This document shows, piece by piece, positions 1 through 5,573 of a stretch of DNA of 8,094 bases. Within the stretch, counting starts at the first letter, position 1; each line of letters begins with the position of its first letter. The notes under the pieces were generated by a model, which did not search any database, had not been told where the DNA came from, and worked only from the letters and a program-made list of their open reading frames with translations. The stretch spans positions 1 to 8,094 of the forward strand of contig JAIRXY010000016.1 in assembly GCA_031268055.1 (NCBI GenBank), given 5' to 3'. The translations under genes were made by a program, and so were the position numbers. This DNA is from Prevotellaceae bacterium (GTDB taxonomy: Bacteria > Bacteroidota > Bacteroidia > Bacteroidales > UBA932).

Positions 1-230
1 GCTTTCATGCAGGTTTCGTAGTGGGGATTAGGCTCAATGCCGCCAAACTCCAGCCATTCGAAGCCGGCAAGCGCCGCCTTCACCTGCTCGTACACGCCGT
101 TTTTCTTGATGCTGCCGCCGCCGTAGGTAAGCAGCACCTTAGCGCCGGAGGGTATTTCGTTGGCCAGCTTAGCAATAGTTTGCCTGCCAAAAATAATCTT
201 GACAGGGTTGAGGTAGGAGAAATTTTCCAT
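1..230 (-). CDS. Iron-containing alcohol dehydrogenase, YqhD/BdhA-like (5' part only)
   Basis: The minus strand from ATG at 230-228 encodes 76 residues of a longer protein that runs off the left edge of the window. The N-terminus (MENFSYLNPVKIIFG...) and the segments YGGGSIKKNG (about 36-45) and FGGIEPNPHYET (62-73) match what I know of E. coli YqhD and clostridial butanol dehydrogenases of the group III (Fe-dependent) alcohol dehydrogenase family. These enzymes reduce aldehydes with NAD(P)H in the cytoplasm. The GGGS loop is part of the dinucleotide-binding domain. The metal-binding Asp/His residues lie in the C-terminal half and cannot be checked here. The gene is divergent from the his operon. 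The start is supported by the usual family N-terminus and by noncoding AT-rich DNA upstream. The physiological substrate cannot be inferred. Confidence 0.9.
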   Translation of the reverse strand, partial: MENFSYLNPVKIIFGRQTIAKLANEIPSGAKVLLTYGGGSIKKNGVYEQVKAALAGFEWLEFGGIEPNPHYETCMK

Positions 231-467
231 TAGCAATTAGTGGGTTAAAAGTTGTTTGACTATAGATGCATTTTTGAAACCGCTAAGTTAGCAAAATTAT
301 TCATTGCTGACGTTGCCGGGGCATCTTTGTTTTGGCAATTGGCAAAGGAAATTTCAAATTACGCTTGGGTAATACTCAGCCTGTTGTAGCCAATCTCCCA
401 AATCTTTTACCAAAGCAATAGCGATTGATAGCCCGAACTTTGGCGAATACTTTTTTAGGATAAACAC
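231..467. other. Divergent intergenic region, no gene seen
   Basis: This AT-rich stretch separates the alcohol dehydrogenase gene from the his promoter. Apart from the weak -7 match at 292-299, I see only a tandem heptamer TTGGCAA x2 (332-345). A 70-codon open frame on the minus strand (566-354) overlaps the his promoter and leader and has no family resemblance that I recognise, so it is not called. No second promoter or RNA structure stands out. Confidence 0.6.
292..299 (-). promoter_or_regulatory. Possible -7 element of the alcohol dehydrogenase gene
   Basis: The minus strand reads TAATTTTG, which fits the Bacteroidota -7 consensus TAnnTTTG, about 62 bases upstream of the start codon. No TTG is found 17-23 bases further upstream, so the -33 half is missing. 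A small palindrome, GCTAA-G-TTAGC (282-292), touches its downstream edge and could be an operator or chance. This is a weak call from a single motif. Confidence 0.22.
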
Positions 468-498
468 TTGCAGATGTTGCAAAAAGTTTTTACCTTTG
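468..498 (+). promoter_or_regulatory. his operon promoter (Bacteroidota type)
   Basis: TTG (468-470) and TACCTTTG (491-498) are separated by exactly 20 bases. This matches the Bacteroidota housekeeping consensus, TTG then 17-23 bases then TAnnTTTG. Transcription would be expected to start a few bases downstream, around 502-506, giving a very short A-rich lead into the leader-peptide ATG at 519. No other TAnnTTTG with a correctly spaced TTG was found on the plus strand between 300 and 678. The position directly before a histidine leader peptide and terminator strongly supports the assignment; the exact start site is inferred. Confidence 0.8.
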
Positions 499-518
499 CC
501 CTCAAAAATAAAAAACAA

Positions 519-575
519 ATGACACAACGTTTTCCTTATAGCGTACTGCACTTTCATCGCCATCACGATGAATAG
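519..575 (+). CDS. hisL: his operon leader peptide (histidine-rich, 18 aa)
   Basis: ATG at 519 opens an 18-codon frame, MTQRFPYSVLHFHRHHDE, ending at TAG (573-575). His codons lie at 549-551, 555-557, 561-563 and 564-566, so four of the six codons at 549-566 are His. Four His in an 18-residue frame placed between a promoter and an intrinsic terminator, just before hisG, is the hallmark of ribosome-mediated attenuation as known for E. coli and Salmonella hisL. The peptide itself would have no function; its translation senses charged tRNA-His. When His-tRNA is scarce the ribosome stalls at 549-566, and when it is plentiful it reaches the stop. The region upstream is A-rich (ctcaaaaataaaaaacaa) with no Shine-Dalgarno sequence, as usual in this phylum. 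The symbol is given by analogy with the enterobacterial leader; there need be no sequence homology. Confidence 0.85.
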   Translation: MTQRFPYSVLHFHRHHDE

Positions 576-631
576 CGCTCGCTATGCAGATGTTGTAACC
601 GTCAGTAACAGGAGGTTTGCACTTGTCTGCA
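537..631 (+). promoter_or_regulatory. his attenuator: competing pause and antiterminator pairings
   Basis: Several mutually exclusive pairings can be traced by hand. Segment 1, TATAGCG (537-543), can pair with CGCTATG (580-586), with six Watson-Crick pairs and one G-U; CTGCA (546-550) can instead pair with TGCAG (585-589). Segment 2, TGCAGAT (585-591), can pair with GTTTGCA (615-621), which is the 5' arm of the terminator; TGCAGATG (585-592) can also pair with 624-631 in the loop and 3' arm. Either segment-2 pairing blocks the terminator. A ribosome stalled on the His codons would cover segment 1 and leave 585-592 free, giving readthrough. A ribosome at the stop codon (573-575) would cover most of 585-592, giving termination. 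The geometry is inferred, and no folding energy was calculated. Confidence 0.7.
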
Positions 632-645
632 AGCCTTTTTTTTTT
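613..645 (+). terminator. Intrinsic terminator of the his attenuator
   Basis: GGTTTGCA (614-621) pairs with TGCAAGCC (628-635) through eight base pairs including one G-U, around a six-base loop (CTTGTC). It is followed by an unbroken run of ten T (636-645). A613 adds a further pair with the first T. This is a textbook Rho-independent terminator lying 33 bases before the hisG start and 38 bases after the leader-peptide stop, so it would stop transcription before hisG unless the antiterminator forms. Confidence 0.88.
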
Positions 646-678
646 GAAATATAGAGTTTACGTTAGATAACCATCAAC

Positions 679-1539
679 ATGCTAAAAATTGCCATTCAGA
701 AATCCGGCAGGCTAAGCGAAAAGTCGCTGGAGCTGCTCGCCGAGGCGGGCATCAACGTTGCCAACAGCGACCGTAAGCTTGTAGCGCAAGCGTCCAACTT
801 TCCCATAGCGCTGCTGTACCTTCGTGACGACGATATTCCCCAGTGCGTATACGACGGCGTTGCCGATGTTGGCGTGGTGGGCGAAAATGTGCTGCTCGAA
901 ACGGGCTACAAGCTCGACGTTGTAGAGCGGCTTGGGTTTGGGAAGTGCCGCATGTCGCTCGCTATTCCCAAGTCCGAAAAATACGACGGCATAGCATGGT
1001 TTAACGGGCGAAAAATAGCCACGTCGTACCCCAAAATTTTACAGGATTTTCTCAACAAAAACAGCGTTCAGGCCAGCATCCACCACATCAGCGGCTCGGT
1101 AGAAATCTCTACGGGGGTGGGCATTGCCGACGCCATTTTTGACATCGTCAGCTCGGGCAGCACGCTGATTAGCAACGGGCTTAAAGAGGTAGACGTAGCG
1201 CTGCACTCGGAGGCGGTAATGGTGGGAAAAAGGGCTCAGCTGGAGCAGGAGCCAGAAAAAATTGCTACGCTGGAAAAGCTGATGTTTCGCCTTCAAGCCG
1301 TGCAAAAAGGACGAAAGAGCAAGTACGTCATGCTAAACGCGCCGGCGGCAAGCGTAGAAAAAATCATCTCCGTAATCCCCGGCATGAAAAGCCCAACGGT
1401 TGTTCCGCTGGCGCAGGAGGGCTGGTGCTCCGTCCACTCTGTGCTCCCCGAAGGCCAAATCTGGGAAATTATCGACCAGCTGCACAGCTTGGGGGCGCAG
1501 GGAATTTTGGTGATGCCAATTGAAAAGATGATTTTGTAG
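679..1539 (+). CDS. hisG: ATP phosphoribosyltransferase HisG, long form
   Basis: HisG catalyses the first committed step of histidine synthesis, joining ATP and PRPP to give N1-phosphoribosyl-ATP in the cytoplasm. The 286-residue product is the long form, with two catalytic subdomains and a C-terminal regulatory domain. The N-terminus MLKIAIQKSGRLSEKS matches the family, and ADVGVVGEN (62-70) is conserved. The PRPP-binding signature GIADAIFDIVSSGSTL lies at 148-163. The region from about 212 (KSKYVMLNAP) to the end (GAQGILVMPIEKM) is the ACT-like domain that binds histidine for feedback inhibition in long-form homologues, so no separate HisZ partner is needed. It is the first structural gene of the operon, directly behind the attenuator terminator, so both transcription and enzyme activity are expected to respond to histidine. 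No other start fits the family N-terminus. Confidence 0.97.
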   Translation: MLKIAIQKSGRLSEKSLELLAEAGINVANSDRKLVAQASNFPIALLYLRDDDIPQCVYDGVADVGVVGENVLLETGYKLDVVERLGFGKCRMSLAIPKSEKYDGIAWFNGRKIATSYPKILQDFLNKNSVQASIHHISGSVEISTGVGIADAIFDIVSSGSTLISNGLKEVDVALHSEAVMVGKRAQLEQEPEKIATLEKLMFRLQAVQKGRKSKYVMLNAPAASVEKIISVIPGMKSPTVVPLAQEGWCSVHSVLPEGQIWEIIDQLHSLGAQGILVMPIEKMIL

Positions 1540-1717
1540 AATTTTTTTTCTATGGAAATTTTCATAAAACGACACGGGCTGCAAGCCCCGCGCCAGCAGA
1601 GTTATTCACAGGAAACCCCTATGGGGGTTTTCATGCGTTTGCCATAATTTTTCATTGCAAAATTCCGAATTTATATATTTTAAACATTTTTTTTACAGCC
1701 GTAAACCCTGAGATATA
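1540..1717 (+). other. Long hisG-hisD spacer with inserted repeat
   Basis: The 178-base gap is long for neighbouring operon genes. It begins with a T-rich run (1540-1550), then a weak hairpin GGGCT-GCA-AGCCC within 1575-1590, then the dispersed repeat at 1604-1655, then an AT-rich stretch running into the hisD start. No intact Bacteroidota promoter (TTG plus TAnnTTTG at proper spacing) is seen; TATATTTT near 1674 is a poor -7 match. Readthrough from hisG is therefore the likely source of hisD transcript. Confidence 0.5.
1604..1655 (+). repeat. Dispersed repeat, copy 1 (hairpin-containing)
   Basis: This segment begins ATTCACAGGAAACCC and ends near GCGTTTGCCATAATTTTTCAT. It matches positions 5387-5439 with roughly 80% identity by eye and one small indel. 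It holds an inverted repeat: AAACCCC (1613-1619) and GGGGTTT (1624-1630) around TATG, seven base pairs. It carries only one ACAGGA unit at its left end, whereas copy 2 has an expanded tandem array there. It lies within the his operon and does not interrupt a gene. The hairpin lacks a following T-run, so it is a poor terminator. Confidence 0.65.
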
Positions 1718-2992
1718 ATGGATGTAGTCCGATACCCTGATATGGCCGATGTGGAGCGCATTTTGCAGCGGCCGGCGCAAAGCGTAGAGCATCTTCGCGA
1801 GCCTGCAATGGAGGTCATTAACAGCGTGCGCAAGGATGGCGATGCTGCGCTACAACGCTACACGCTGCAATTCGACAAGGTGATAATTGATTCGTTTGCC
1901 GTCAGCAAAGCCGAATTTGACGAGGCCGAACGCCGAACGCCGCCTGAGCTGAAAATCGCCATTGAGTTAGCCGCAAGCAATATCAAAACATTTCACGCGG
2001 CACAAAAGCAGGAGGTAGAAAAAATCACCACCATGCCCGGCGTTACGTGCTGGCGCAAGAGCGTTGGCATTGAGCGCGTAGGATTGTACGTGCCGGGGGG
2101 CAGCGCCCCGCTGTTCTCTACGGTACTCATGCTCGGCATTCCGGCGCAGCTTGCCGGATGCGCGCGCGTTGTGCTGTGCACGCCACCCAACAAAGGCGGC
2201 AAGGTGCACCCAGCCATCCTTTACGCCGCCAAGCTGGTTGGGGTGACGGAGGTTTACAAGGTTGGCGGCATGCAGGCTATTGCCGCGCTCGCCTTTGGCA
2301 GCAAGAGCATTCCCCGCGTTGACAAAATATTCGGGCCGGGCAACGCCTACGTAACGGCGGCAAAGCAGCTCGTAAGCAACATGGGCGTGGCCATTGATAT
2401 GCCCGCGGGGCCGTCGGAGGTGATGGCGCTGGCGGACAGCAAGTGCAACCCGTCGTTCATTGCAGCCGACCTGCTGTCGCAGGCCGAGCACGGCGCGGAT
2501 AGCCAAGTGACGCTGGTGTCCGACAGCCTAAGCACAATAACCCAAACGCTCAAAATTTTGCAGCAGCAGCTCAAGGAGCTGCATCGAAAAGATATTGCCT
2601 CCAAAGCGCTGGAAAAAAGCAAGGCGCTGCTGGTAAAAAACGAAGATGAAATGGTCTGCGTGGCGAACATCTACGCCGCGGAGCACCTCATCATCGCTAC
2701 GCAAAATGCAGAGCAGCTCGCCGAAAAGATAGTAAACGCCGGCTCCGTCTTCATAGGCCCCTACTCGCCCGAGAGCGCAGGCGATTACGCCTCGGGAACA
2801 AACCACGCCCTGCCAACAGCGGGATACGCGCGCGCGTTCAGCGGCGTTAGCGTGGACAGCTTCGTGAAGAAGATAACCTTTCAGCGCCTTACGCAAGAGG
2901 GCGTAAGGAATGTTGGCGCTATTGTGGAAGCTATGGCCGAAGCCGAAGGATTACAGGCGCATAAAAACGCTATCCACTTGAGAATACAGTAG
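1718..2992 (+). CDS. hisD: Histidinol dehydrogenase HisD
   Basis: HisD carries out the last two oxidations of the pathway, L-histidinol to histidinal to L-histidine, using two NAD+ and a zinc ion. The 424-residue length is normal. Visible hallmarks are VGLYVPGGSAPLFST (121-135), KIFGPGNAYVTAAK (203-216), AGPSEVMALAD (230-240) and SQAEHGADSQ (254-263). The zinc ligands known from E. coli correspond to Gln255, His258, Asp356 (in GDYASG) and His415 (in AHKNA). The catalytic Glu-His pair corresponds to Glu322-His323 in AAEHLII. No key residue is missing. It is followed after 34 bases by hisC, consistent with one transcript. The ATG at 1718 gives an N-terminus of usual length; the sequence before it (ccctgagatata) has no strong Shine-Dalgarno. 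Confidence 0.97.
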   Translation: MDVVRYPDMADVERILQRPAQSVEHLREPAMEVINSVRKDGDAALQRYTLQFDKVIIDSFAVSKAEFDEAERRTPPELKIAIELAASNIKTFHAAQKQEVEKITTMPGVTCWRKSVGIERVGLYVPGGSAPLFSTVLMLGIPAQLAGCARVVLCTPPNKGGKVHPAILYAAKLVGVTEVYKVGGMQAIAALAFGSKSIPRVDKIFGPGNAYVTAAKQLVSNMGVAIDMPAGPSEVMALADSKCNPSFIAADLLSQAEHGADSQVTLVSDSLSTITQTLKILQQQLKELHRKDIASKALEKSKALLVKNEDEMVCVANIYAAEHLIIATQNAEQLAEKIVNAGSVFIGPYSPESAGDYASGTNHALPTAGYARAFSGVSVDSFVKKITFQRLTQEGVRNVGAIVEAMAEAEGLQAHKNAIHLRIQ

Positions 2993-3026
2993 ATGCGCGA
3001 TTACACCTTAACTAAAAATTTCTATA

Positions 3027-4076
3027 ATGGTAAACATTGAAACCCTTGTACGGAAAAATATCAGGGAGCTCAAGCCCTACTCCACGGCGCGCAGCGAGTT
3101 TGCAGGCGAGGCTTCTGTATTTCTTGACGCTAACGAAAACCCCTACAACTCTCCGTACTCCCGCTACCCCGACCCCATGCAGCGGGAGCTGAAGCACGCC
3201 ATTGCCGCGCAAAAAAATGTGGCGGTAGAGCAAATTCTGCTGGGCAACGGCAGCGATGAGCCTATTGACTTGTTAATCAGGATGTTCTGTGAACCTCAGC
3301 AGGACAACATTGTTGCCATTGCGCCTACCTACGGCATGTACAAGGTAGCCGCCGACGTCAACAACGTGGAGTACCGCAAAGCGCCGCTCAACGAGCAGTT
3401 CGACTTTTGCGCGGACGACCTGCTGAAGGTCGCCGACAGTCACACCAAGCTGATTTGGCTATGCTCGCCCAACAACCCCACCGGCAACAGCCTCAACCGT
3501 CAGGAAATTGTAAAAACCATCGAGGCCTTTTCCGGCGTTGTTGTGCTCGACGAAGCCTACATTGACTTTTCAACGCATACAACGTTTCTGCAAGACCTGC
3601 ATAAATACCCAAATCTTGTGGTGCTGCAAACTTTCTCAAAAGCTTGGGCGCTGGCCGGCGTGCGGCTGGGGATGGCGTTTGCGGCGGCAGAAATTATCGC
3701 CACGCTCAGCAAGATTAAGTACCCCTACAACATCAGCGTGCTGGCGCAGCAACATGCGCTACAGCAAATTTTGCAGCGCAAGGACGAGGTAGCCCAATGG
3801 GTGCAAACGCTGCTGGCCGAGCGCACAAAGCTGCAAGCGGCGCTGGCCTCGCTGCCCTGCGTGCAGCACATTTACCCCTCCGACGCCAACTTTCTTTTGG
3901 TAAAAACTACCAACGCCAACGCCATATACAATCGCTTGGTAGGCCGCGGGGTGATAGTTCGCAACCGCCATAGCGTTGAGCTGTGCGCAGGCTGCCTGCG
4001 CATTACGGTGGGCACGCCACAGGAAAACGCTACGCTGCTGGAGTTGCTGGCCTCCGACGAGATGAAAACGCTGTAA
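3027..4076 (+). CDS. hisC: Histidinol-phosphate aminotransferase HisC
   Basis: HisC is a pyridoxal-phosphate enzyme of fold type I that converts imidazole-acetol phosphate and glutamate to L-histidinol phosphate and 2-oxoglutarate. The 349-residue protein shows the class I/II aminotransferase landmarks in order: LDANENPY (33-40), [13 protein letters not shown] (71-83), the cofactor-binding CSPNNPTGN (146-154), VLDEAYIDF (173-181), the Schiff-base lysine in [14 protein letters not shown] (Lys205, 202-215), and the substrate-binding Arg325 in [11 protein letters not shown] (324-334). All are intact. It lies 34 bases after hisD and 44 bases before hisB. Its position among hisG, hisD and hisB separates it from other aminotransferases of the same fold, such as CobD or aromatic aminotransferases. 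Confidence 0.96.
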   Translation: MVNIETLVRKNIRELKPYSTARSEFAGEASVFLDANENPYNSPYSRYPDPMQRELKHAIAAQKNVAVEQILLGNGSDEPIDLLIRMFCEPQQDNIVAIAPTYGMYKVAADVNNVEYRKAPLNEQFDFCADDLLKVADSHTKLIWLCSPNNPTGNSLNRQEIVKTIEAFSGVVVLDEAYIDFSTHTTFLQDLHKYPNLVVLQTFSKAWALAGVRLGMAFAAAEIIATLSKIKYPYNISVLAQQHALQQILQRKDEVAQWVQTLLAERTKLQAALASLPCVQHIYPSDANFLLVKTTNANAIYNRLVGRGVIVRNRHSVELCAGCLRITVGTPQENATLLELLASDEMKTL

Positions 4077-4085
4077 AACCCTTGC

Positions 4086-4119
4086 GCGACCTTACGTCGC
4101 TGCAACAAAATTCAAAATT
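4086..4119 (+). other. hisC-hisB junction: small hairpin and heptamer pair before the hisB start
   Basis: GCGAC (4086-4090) and GTCGC (4096-4100) form a five-base-pair hairpin with a CTTAC loop. It is followed by two CAAAATT heptamers (4106-4119) that end one base before the hisB ATG. The heptamer is the same unit, in the same orientation, as the array just upstream of the SpoIID-domain gene. A-rich tracts before start codons usually help translation in Bacteroidota. The hairpin could expose or insulate the hisB start, but this is speculative. Confidence 0.4.
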
Positions 4120-4120
4120 C

Positions 4121-5242
4121 ATGAAACGCTGCCTTTTTATCGATAGAGATGGTACGCTCATCAAAGAGCCTGCCGACGAGCAGGTAGATAGCCTCGAAAA
4201 GCTGGAGTTTGTTCCGGACGTATTTCGCGCCCTATACCACATTGCCAACGAGCTCGATTTTGAGCTGGTGATGGTCACCAACCAAGATGGCTTGGGTACG
4301 GATTCTTTTCCCGAAAAAGACTTTTGGCCTGTGCAAAACAAGGTAATCCGCTGCCTCGAAAATGAGCGCATCAAGTTTGACGACATTTGCATTGACAAAT
4401 CCTTTCCGCACGAAAACTTACCCACGCGCAAGCCGGGTATTGGCCTGCTGAAAAAATACACGGAGGGCGATTACGACTTGGCCGGCTCGTTCACCATTGG
4501 CGACAGGCTTACCGACGTGCAGCTTGCCGAGAACTTGGGGGCAAAGGCCATTCTCATTGGCCACGAAAGCCGCAAGGCAGAGCTCGCGGAGAAGGGGCTG
4601 TCGGGCTGCTGCGCGCTGGCCACGGAGGACTGGATGAAGATTTACGAATTTTTGAAGTGCGAAACGCGCACGGCCAAGGTAACCCGCACAACCGCCGAAA
4701 CGGATATCTGCGTGCAGCTCGAGCTGGACGGCAGCGGAAAATCGCAAATCTGCACGGGGCTTCACTTCTTTGACCACATGCTGGAGCAGATAGCGCGCCA
4801 CTCGAGCTGCAACCTGACCATTGCCGCCAAAGGCGACCTGCACGTTGATGAGCACCACCTCATTGAGGATGTTGGCATTGTGCTTGGCGAGGCTATCTAC
4901 AAGGCGCTGGGCAGCAAGCGCGGCATTGAGCGGTACGGCTTTGTGCTCCCCATGGATGACTGTCTTGCGCAGGTGGCGCTGGACTTCGGCGGACGCGCAT
5001 GGCTGATTTTTGAGGCGGACTTTAAGCGAGAAAAAATTGGAGATTTTCCTACGGAAATGGCGTACCACTTCTTCAAGTCGCTGAGCGACGCCGCCAAAAT
5101 GAACTTGAACATAAAAGCGGAGGGTGACAACGAGCACCATAAGCTGGAGGCTATCTTTAAGGCGTTGGCGCGCGCTATAAAATCCGCCGTGAAGCGCGAC
5201 GCGCTGGGGTACGAGCTGCCATCGACAAAAGGAAAGTTCTGA
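4121..5242 (+). CDS. hisB: Bifunctional histidinol-phosphatase / imidazoleglycerol-phosphate dehydratase HisB
   Basis: This 373-residue fusion catalyses two steps: dehydration of imidazoleglycerol phosphate (C-terminal domain) and dephosphorylation of histidinol phosphate (N-terminal domain). The N-terminal HAD phosphatase (about 1-170) has the catalytic DRDGT (8-12), VTNQDGLGT (52-60), the TRKPG lysine (Lys104) and GDRLTD (127-132). The dehydratase domain (about 183-373) has [15 protein letters not shown] (214-228), [10 protein letters not shown] (243-252) and the manganese-binding [14 protein letters not shown] (336-349). The cysteine-rich zinc loop of E. coli HisB before RKP is not conserved: the matching stretch is [12 protein letters not shown], which keeps one His but has none of the loop cysteines. 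The frame stays open 46 codons upstream into hisC, but the protein family begins at the [12 protein letters not shown] start chosen here. It is the last his gene in the window. Confidence 0.96.
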   Translation: MKRCLFIDRDGTLIKEPADEQVDSLEKLEFVPDVFRALYHIANELDFELVMVTNQDGLGTDSFPEKDFWPVQNKVIRCLENERIKFDDICIDKSFPHENLPTRKPGIGLLKKYTEGDYDLAGSFTIGDRLTDVQLAENLGAKAILIGHESRKAELAEKGLSGCCALATEDWMKIYEFLKCETRTAKVTRTTAETDICVQLELDGSGKSQICTGLHFFDHMLEQIARHSSCNLTIAAKGDLHVDEHHLIEDVGIVLGEAIYKALGSKRGIERYGFVLPMDDCLAQVALDFGGRAWLIFEADFKREKIGDFPTEMAYHFFKSLSDAAKMNLNIKAEGDNEHHKLEAIFKALARAIKSAVKRDALGYELPSTKGKF

Positions 5243-5246
5243 GGAA

Positions 5247-5281
5247 ATTTTGAATTTTGAATTTTGAATTTTGAATTTTGA
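5247..5281 (+). repeat. Heptamer array ATTTTGA x5 inside a 5-bp inverted repeat
   Basis: Five perfect tandem copies of ATTTTGA begin four bases after the hisB stop codon. The array is flanked by GAGGA (5241-5245, overlapping the stop codon) and TCCTC (5288-5292), which are exact inverted repeats, so the array would form the loop of a hairpin. The unit is the reverse complement of the TCAAAAT unit at 5539-5566. Confidence 0.9.
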
Positions 5282-5318
5282 ATGAAATCCTCTTTCTATT
5301 TTGTCTGAATCAGAATTT

Positions 5319-5390
5319 ACAGGATTCACAGGATTCACAAGATTCACAGGATTCACAGGATGCACAGGATGCACAGGATGCACAGGATTC
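5319..5390 (+). repeat. Nine-bp tandem repeat, 8 units of ACAGGATTC type
   Basis: Eight contiguous 9-base units run from 5319. Units 1, 2, 4 and 8 are ACAGGATTC, unit 3 is ACAAGATTC, and units 5-7 are ACAGGATGC. The run passes directly into ACAGGAAACCC, the left edge of the dispersed repeat copy 2. The adjacent identical variants (three ATGC units) suggest growth by slippage. There are no spacers, so this is not a CRISPR array. Open frames through it in several phases give low-complexity peptides only because 9 is a multiple of 3. Confidence 0.93.
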
Positions 5391-5439
5391 ACAGGAAACC
5401 CTCTACGGGGGTGGGCATGCGTTTGCTATGGTTTTTTAT
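5387..5439 (+). repeat. Dispersed repeat, copy 2
   Basis: This segment runs from ATTCACAGGAAACCCTC to GCGTTTGCTATGGTTTTTTAT and matches 1604-1655, sharing ATTCACAGGAAACCC, a GGGGGT block and CATGCGTTTGC at nearly the same spacing. The internal hairpin is weaker here (ACCC/GGGT) than in copy 1. Two related copies within 4 kb, both in noncoding gaps next to his genes, suggest a family of small intergenic elements. Confidence 0.65.
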
Positions 5440-5538
5440 CTGACAATAGCGAAAATAATAGGTTATTATTTGCTTGTACAACGTTTTTAATTTTATCGAA
5501 TAATGGTGATTTTTGATTTTATCCGCCGTCAGGCTCAT

Positions 5539-5566
5539 TCAAAATTCAAAATTCAAAATTCAAAAT
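5539..5566 (+). repeat. Heptamer array TCAAAAT x4 inside a 6-bp inverted repeat
   Basis: Four perfect copies of TCAAAAT are enclosed by GGCTCA (5532-5537) and TGAGCC (5568-5573), an exact six-base inverted repeat. The right arm abuts the ATG of the SpoIID-domain gene at 5574. The array is the reverse complement of the one at 5247-5281, so the two could pair over 28 bases if both are on the same RNA. The hairpin next to the start codon could affect translation of the downstream gene. Confidence 0.9.
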
Positions 5567-5573
5567 TTGAGCC

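Larger units (their letters stand above)
5243..5573. other. Repeat-rich intergenic region between hisB and the SpoIID-domain gene
   Basis: This 331-base gap contains no convincing gene. From left to right it holds a heptamer array in a short inverted repeat (5241-5292), a 9-bp tandem array (5319-5390), copy 2 of a dispersed repeat (5387-5439), about 90 bases of AT-rich DNA (5440-5531), and a second heptamer array in the opposite orientation ending at the start of the next gene. No clear intrinsic terminator follows hisB: the GAGGA/TCCTC stem at 5241-5292 is followed only by a loose T-rich stretch. The AT-rich part should contain the promoter of the SpoIID-domain gene, but no clean TTG plus TAnnTTTG pair was found. 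Confidence 0.7.

Noticed and set aside
354..566. A 70-codon open frame on the minus strand across the his promoter and leader.
   Set aside because: It overlaps a well-supported promoter and leader peptide on the other strand, resembles no family that I recognise, and no matched promoter was found for it.
1613..1631. Terminator between hisG and hisD.
   Set aside because: The seven-pair hairpin is followed by only four T and then mixed sequence. It is part of a repeat found elsewhere, and hisD has no promoter of its own that I can see.
1967..2506. A 179-codon minus-strand frame inside hisD.
   Set aside because: It is antisense to a fully conserved HisD coding sequence and rich in Arg/Ala/His as shadow frames are in GC-rich genes.
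3983..4120. A 46-codon upstream extension of hisB overlapping hisC.
   Set aside because: HisB proteins start at the DRDGT-containing strand. The extension reads hisC DNA out of frame, and the ATG at 4121 has an A-rich lead.
5319..5390. Possible CRISPR array.
   Set aside because: The units are 9 bases and contiguous with no spacers, and no cas genes are present.
4418..5392. A 324-codon minus-strand frame with HPV/NPV peptide repeats at its start.
   Set aside because: It lies antisense to hisB. The repeats are only the 9-bp DNA array read in frame, and the remainder has the composition of a shadow frame.
5464..5495. Promoter for the SpoIID-domain gene (TATTATTTG or TAATTTTA).
   Set aside because: Neither fits TAnnTTTG exactly, and no TTG lies at a proper distance upstream.
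5278..5516. Two plus-strand frames encoding DSQ/DAQ or GFTGCT repeats, collagen-like at first sight.
   Set aside because: They are translations of the 9-bp tandem repeat with no signal peptide or supported start, and they end in AT-rich noncoding DNA.
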